A DNA stretch of 9,390 bases from DATKMG01 sp035541995 (lineage in GTDB: Bacteria; Acidobacteriota; Terriglobia; Versatilivoradales; Versatilivoraceae). The DNA is taken from positions 1 to 9,390 of the forward strand of contig DATKMG010000468.1 in the NCBI GenBank assembly GCA_035541995.1, given 5' to 3'. Each line of letters begins with the position of its first letter. The first letter of the stretch is position 1. The position numbers and the translations under genes are program-made. Positions 6,842 through 9,390 of the stretch are shown here, one piece after another. The notes under the pieces were generated by a model that saw nothing but the letters and a program-made list of their open reading frames with translations, ran no database searches and was not told the origin of the DNA.

Positions 6842-7576
6842 ATGGGCATGCGCGGAAACCTGAAGGACATGGCGATCGCCGATTTGATCCAACATACCTG
6901 TGAGGATCGGAAGACGGCGCAACTGACGATCCAGCACTCCGGTCAAAAGGTCATCCTGTATTTCAAAAATGGCAATGTCGTCCACGCTGTCCTGGGAGAT
7001 CAAACAGGAGAGGAGGTAATTTTTCAAATCCTGCAATGGGATGAAGGCTCATTCGACCTTGAAATGGATGTCAAGCCGCCCAAGACAACCATTTCCCACA
7101 ACTGGTCGGGATTACTTTTGGAAGGAGCCCGCCGGCTTGATGAAGAGGGATCGACAACGGCTGCGCTTCAATCCGAACTGAATTTTGATACGGAGGTAAA
7201 TCCAATGGCAAAGCTCGATGATATTTTGAAAGAAATGAGCACTGAGATCACCGGTTATATCGCCAGTGCTTTGGTCGGCCTGGACGGCATTAACCTGGCC
7301 ACTCATACAAGTAGCAAGGCGGCAGACCCGGAGACGATCAGTGCTCAAGGAACCATGTTACTAAAGCTGGTCGACGGCTCGGTGGAAAAACTCGGAGCCG
7401 GTGTCTTGGAAGACGACCTGGCTACCACTGAAAACGCATATATTCTGATGCGATTTCTACCGGGAAAACAGTATTTCCTCGGGGTGATTGCAAACCGGAA
7501 AACCGGCAATCTGGGAAACATGCGTCTGATCAGCAAGACGTACACCGAGCGCTTATCAAAGGCCATGCCGCGCTGA
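6842..7576 (+). CDS. DUF4388-Roadblock fusion protein
   Basis: This is a 244-residue protein. The N-terminal half (about 3-105) matches the DUF4388/PATAN style: RGNLKDMAIADLIQ, a short helix with DRKTAQLTI, strand KVILYFKNGNVVHAVLG, then EEVIFQILQWDEGSFDLEM. Such domains occur in bacterial signalling proteins with receivers and GTPase modules and are thought to mediate protein contacts. A short linker leads to a complete Roadblock/LC7 domain (122-244). I preferred ATG 6842 over ATG 6815 because GGAG at 6829-6832 is 9 nt upstream and the domain begins at once. The longer form would add nine residues and overlap the previous gene by 22 nt. The junction carries a strong in-frame ribosome site and ATG at 7205, so a shorter Roadblock-only product is likely too. 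The two domains look like formerly separate genes that became fused. Confidence 0.85.
   Translation: MGMRGNLKDMAIADLIQHTCEDRKTAQLTIQHSGQKVILYFKNGNVVHAVLGDQTGEEVIFQILQWDEGSFDLEMDVKPPKTTISHNWSGLLLEGARRLDEEGSTTAALQSELNFDTEVNPMAKLDDILKEMSTEITGYIASALVGLDGINLATHTSSKAADPETISAQGTMLLKLVDGSVEKLGAGVLEDDLATTENAYILMRFLPGKQYFLGVIANRKTGNLGNMRLISKTYTERLSKAMPR
7192..7196 (+). promoter_or_regulatory. Internal Shine-Dalgarno GGAGG within the DUF4388-Roadblock gene
   Basis: GGAGG followed 8 nt later by ATG 7205 lies exactly at the linker between the DUF4388 and Roadblock halves, in the same frame. It is as strong as any other ribosome site in the window. An ordinary linker would not need it, so it probably drives a second, shorter product. 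Confidence 0.6.
7205..7576 (+). CDS. Nested Roadblock/LC7 protein from an internal start
   Basis: Initiation at the internal ATG would give a 123-residue Roadblock protein starting MAKLDDILKEM, in frame with and contained in the DUF4388-Roadblock gene. Three things support it: the GGAGG at 7192-7196, the position of the ATG exactly where the Roadblock domain begins, and the next gene, which is also 123 residues and also begins MAKLD. Shared blocks with that protein include VG-DG near residue 25, KLG-G near 62, TT--AYI--RFL near 74-85, GV---R, and the ending A-PR. If made, it would supply free Roadblock subunits able to pair with the fusion form or with the downstream paralogue. Whether both forms exist cannot be known from sequence. 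Confidence 0.5.
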   Translation: MAKLDDILKEMSTEITGYIASALVGLDGINLATHTSSKAADPETISAQGTMLLKLVDGSVEKLGAGVLEDDLATTENAYILMRFLPGKQYFLGVIANRKTGNLGNMRLISKTYTERLSKAMPR

Positions 7577-7603
7577 GCCGCCTGAGCCCAAAAGGAGTAT
7601 TCC

Positions 7604-7975
7604 ATGGCAAAACTAGATTTGCTTATTCAGCAATTTCGCAGTGAACTGGGAGCTGATTTCATTTCAACCGACGTGGTGGGAATGGACGGCCTGTCGATCG
7701 GTGGAGGCTCGATCGATCCAAACTTCAACTCGACAGACGCCTCGGCACGTTTCTCCATGGTGATGAAACTGGCAGCCAAGGTGAGTGGCAAGTTGGGATT
7801 GGGGAAAGTGGATGATAACCTTGTCACAACGGATAAGGCCTACATCATCGCCCGGTTCCTTGGAGACGATTCATACTACTGGGGAGTGGCGGTCACACGC
7901 AATGCCACGCTGGGTACCGTCCGCATGATGATGAACGAGTATGCAGACCAGCTTTGGGATGCTATCCCACGCTAG
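7604..7975 (+). CDS. Roadblock/LC7 domain protein (paralogue of the preceding Roadblock domain)
   Basis: This 123-residue protein is a single Roadblock/LC7 domain: helix MAKLDLLIQQFRSELG, strand ISTDVVGMDGLSIGGG, a middle helix with FSMVMKLAAKVSGKLG, strand TTDKAYIIARFLG, strand YYWGVAVTRN and a last helix ending WDAIPR. It matches the preceding Roadblock domain along its whole length with about one shift, so the two arose by tandem duplication. AAAGGAG lies 6 nt before the ATG and 27 nt separate it from the previous stop. As a small dimerising scaffold it would be a partner or competitor for the other Roadblock proteins and possibly the GTPase (inference). No signal peptide or membrane segment is present. 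Confidence 0.9.
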   Translation: MAKLDLLIQQFRSELGADFISTDVVGMDGLSIGGGSIDPNFNSTDASARFSMVMKLAAKVSGKLGLGKVDDNLVTTDKAYIIARFLGDDSYYWGVAVTRNATLGTVRMMMNEYADQLWDAIPR

Positions 7976-8007
7976 GCTGAATACCCTGATTGCGCTCAAA
8001 CTCATAC

Positions 8008-8015
8008 AAAAGGAG
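8008..8015 (+). promoter_or_regulatory. Shine-Dalgarno AAAAGGAG deciding the ATG at 8023
   Basis: AAAAGGAG ends 7 nt before ATG 8023. A possible start at 7990 lies upstream of this site without its own ribosome site, so 8023 is the better start. Confidence 0.7.
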
Positions 8016-8022
8016 AATCTAC

Positions 8023-8493
8023 ATGGCAACCGATCAAGAAAAAAATGCAAATCGCGCTCGACTTTGGGGTTTGACCACCATCGGGTTGACCCTGGGAATA
8101 TGGGATATGGTCCAGGAGGCATCTTCTGCTTTGATCCCCGTCATTGGTGAGGGCATTCTGAAGGACATTGAAAAAACGCTCGGATTGGAAATCGCAGGTG
8201 AGAAACCGGAAGACATCCTGACCGAACTCGGGCGCATCCTTGTCGATGAAAGCGGTTTTGCCACGGAAGCGAAGCTCGAAAAAACAGATAAGGGATTTCG
8301 CGTGACACTCTTCAACGCCGTTGGGAGTCCTGAATTTGCATCTCTCCGGGAACGAGGCGTGGAGAAACTGTTCTCGCATCCCGTCCTTTGCACCGGCATC
8401 GCCGCACTGGCCCGTCTGGGGCTAAAAACCCGTGGGGATGTAGTTATCGATCCGGCGGCGAAGACCCAGATCGTGACCTTCGAAATTCTTTAG
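8023..8493 (+). CDS. Protein of unknown function at the end of the Roadblock/GTPase unit
   Basis: I do not recognise this 156-residue protein with confidence. It begins with a charged stretch (MATDQEKNANRAR), then a mostly hydrophobic and glycine-containing helix region (about 14-46, LWGLTTIGLTLGIWDMV), which is amphipathic rather than a clear membrane span because of its charged flanks. A mixed alpha/beta part follows (60-156). One Cys (C123, in HPVLCTGIAALARLG) before a helix and a final strand ending VTFEIL faintly recall the V4R/vinyl-reductase-like ligand-binding fold, but the second Cys of that family is missing, so I would not name it. It lies 47 nt after the Roadblock gene with a strong ribosome site and is the last gene before a hairpin, so it is probably co-expressed with the GTPase system, perhaps as a sensor or adaptor. 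Confidence 0.85.
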   Translation: MATDQEKNANRARLWGLTTIGLTLGIWDMVQEASSALIPVIGEGILKDIEKTLGLEIAGEKPEDILTELGRILVDESGFATEAKLEKTDKGFRVTLFNAVGSPEFASLRERGVEKLFSHPVLCTGIAALARLGLKTRGDVVIDPAAKTQIVTFEIL

Positions 8494-8523
8494 ACTATCC
8501 TATTCACCAATTCGATTTTCCCT

Positions 8524-8558
8524 AGGGGCAAGGATCCCTTCCCTGGTACCTTGCCCCT
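8524..8558 (+). terminator. Hairpin after the Roadblock/GTPase unit (terminator or translational control)
   Basis: AGGGGCAAGG (8524-8533) pairs perfectly with CCTTGCCCCT (8549-8558) around a 15-nt loop. Beyond a two-base mismatch, CC 8536-8537 can also pair with GG 8545-8546. The stem is strong and lies 30 nt after the stop at 8493, which suits a transcript end. However, no T-run follows, so it is not a classic intrinsic terminator. Its right arm ends 4 nt before ATG 8563, so it might instead mask the start of the next gene or stabilise the upstream message. Confidence 0.45.
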
Positions 8559-8562
8559 CGAA

Positions 8563-9390
8563 ATGATCATGAACGATCCCATCGTTTTACGCCGCCACGA
8601 TACCCTTCAACCAGCCGAGGCCATATACTGGAAGGATCTGTTCTATCGTGTGACCAAAATCGGCACCGAATTGGAAGTCTCGCCTCCAAAGGGTTGTGAC
8701 CGGCCAACCTTCGAAGACGCGGTTCGCTCCGCCTTACGACCTTCCGGGAGTCTTGATCTATTGGGGCCCAGTGGCGTCCTCGACGTCAGCCCGGAGCATT
8801 GTGGGATCGAGATCCGCATCATTGGCCGGCAGCCTCAATTTCGCGCATTGCTTCACCAGTATCTCACTATCACAAATGTCCTCCGGGAACAGGGAGCCAG
8901 ACCGCGACACACCTGTGGGCTCCATTTCCACTTATTGTCGCCCGGGCTGGCTGAACCCGTACCTGAAATCATTCTTGCCAACCTATGGAATCTGATCCGT
9001 CGATATGCCCCGGAATTGAAATTCATCACCAGTTGTGGGGACTCGCGTGAGAGTCTCTGCCGCCGCCGCCAATATAATAGTCATCTTGAAATGCTCCTGC
9101 ATTCGCCCGCTTTGGAAAGCATGGCAGAAATCCAATCAGGGTTGAAGTGCAGCCGGATCGTGCCGGAGCACCAGAATTTCCTTAACTTAGAGCACCTCGG
9201 CTTTACGCCTGCTGGAGCGATCCTGCCATTTCACCTTGAATTTCGCTTCCCAGATGCGGATGTTTCGGCGTATTCTATTTCAGCAAAAACGTTTCTTTTC
9301 CTAGCTCTTATTTTCAAGGCAGTCGATCTATCCCAATATGGGTTGATCCATGTCGGCAAAGTGAAAGCCTGGCGGCGGAAGATCGAACTT
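8563..9390 (+). CDS. Amidoligase-like enzyme (COOH-NH2 ligase), 3' end beyond the window
   Basis: The frame from ATG 8563 is open for 276 codons and leaves the window without a stop. Several patterns resemble the putative amidoligase family (glutamine-synthetase-like fold): KIGTELEV (32-39), DVSPEHCGIEIR (74-85), CGLHFHL (118-124), RRRQYN (167-172), NFLNLEHLG (205-213) and HLEFRF (224-229). In that family, acidic and basic residues in the GxELE, GxHxH and E-R motifs are thought to bind metal and ATP, joining a carboxylate to an amine on a peptide or small metabolite. The substrate is unknown. The start is unsure: ATG 8569 is also possible, and neither has a purine-rich ribosome site, being preceded at once by the hairpin. 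It may be a separate transcription unit or a coupled last gene. The open frame is seen directly; the family is a pattern match by eye. Confidence 0.7.
   Translation, partial: MIMNDPIVLRRHDTLQPAEAIYWKDLFYRVTKIGTELEVSPPKGCDRPTFEDAVRSALRPSGSLDLLGPSGVLDVSPEHCGIEIRIIGRQPQFRALLHQYLTITNVLREQGARPRHTCGLHFHLLSPGLAEPVPEIILANLWNLIRRYAPELKFITSCGDSRESLCRRRQYNSHLEMLLHSPALESMAEIQSGLKCSRIVPEHQNFLNLEHLGFTPAGAILPFHLEFRFPDADVSAYSISAKTFLFLALIFKAVDLSQYGLIHVGKVKAWRRKIEL

Noticed and set aside
7990..8022. Longer start for the unknown 156-residue protein
   Set aside because: AAAAGGAG at 8008-8015 lies inside that extension and points to ATG 8023.
8696..8995. Plus-strand 99-codon frame
   Set aside because: It overlaps the longer 276-codon open frame from 8563, which carries enzyme-like motifs; this frame has no ribosome site and a low-complexity Ser-rich translation.
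1..9390. CRISPR arrays, tRNA or rRNA genes, insertion-sequence ends
   Set aside because: No regularly spaced repeats, cloverleaf-like arms, transposase motifs or terminal inverted repeats were seen on either strand.

Overview
The window holds a compact block of genes, all on the + strand, devoted to intracellular signalling. Protein style suggests an environmental bacterium of the Chloroflexota (Anaerolineae-like). The clues are the wording of the HD-GYP domain, PAS-GAF-HD-GYP chains, OmpR-type regulators with long inter-domain helices, and MglA-type GTPases surrounded by many small Roadblock proteins. Base composition looks balanced to slightly GC-rich. This taxonomic call is an inference and not a database match.

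Region 1 (1-4097) is a three-gene, translationally coupled unit. It contains a PAS-PAS-PAS-GAF-HD-GYP protein (predicted c-di-GMP phosphodiesterase, frame open at the left edge), a histidine-kinase-like protein with a degenerate receiver and a degenerate ATPase domain, and an OmpR-family response regulator starting at TTG. A 129-nt gap (4098-4226) follows and is the main break in the block.

Region 2 (4227-8493) is a run of seven close or overlapping genes built around an MglA-like small GTPase. In order they are a receiver-Roadblock fusion, a Roadblock protein, the GTPase, a second free Roadblock protein, a DUF4388-Roadblock fusion with a strong in-frame internal start, another 123-residue Roadblock protein, and a 156-residue protein I do not recognise. 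Five Roadblock/LC7 domains thus surround one GTPase. In Myxococcus, MglB (Roadblock) is the GAP for MglA. In Streptomyces conservons, a sensor kinase, a Roadblock protein and a GTPase are encoded together. The layout here looks like a related but differently wired phospho-signal to GTPase switch.

Region 3 (8494-9390) starts with a perfect 10-bp inverted repeat whose right arm ends 4 nt before an ATG. From that ATG a reading frame stays open for 276 codons to the right edge. It resembles the amidoligase (COOH-NH2 ligase, glutamine-synthetase-like fold) enzymes.

Working model (inference): stimuli reach the PAS/GAF and receiver proteins. Phosphorylation of the receiver-Roadblock protein, or formation of Roadblock heterodimers, sets the nucleotide state of the MglA-like GTPase. 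The HD-GYP protein links the locus to c-di-GMP. No RNA genes, insertion sequences or CRISPR arrays were seen.
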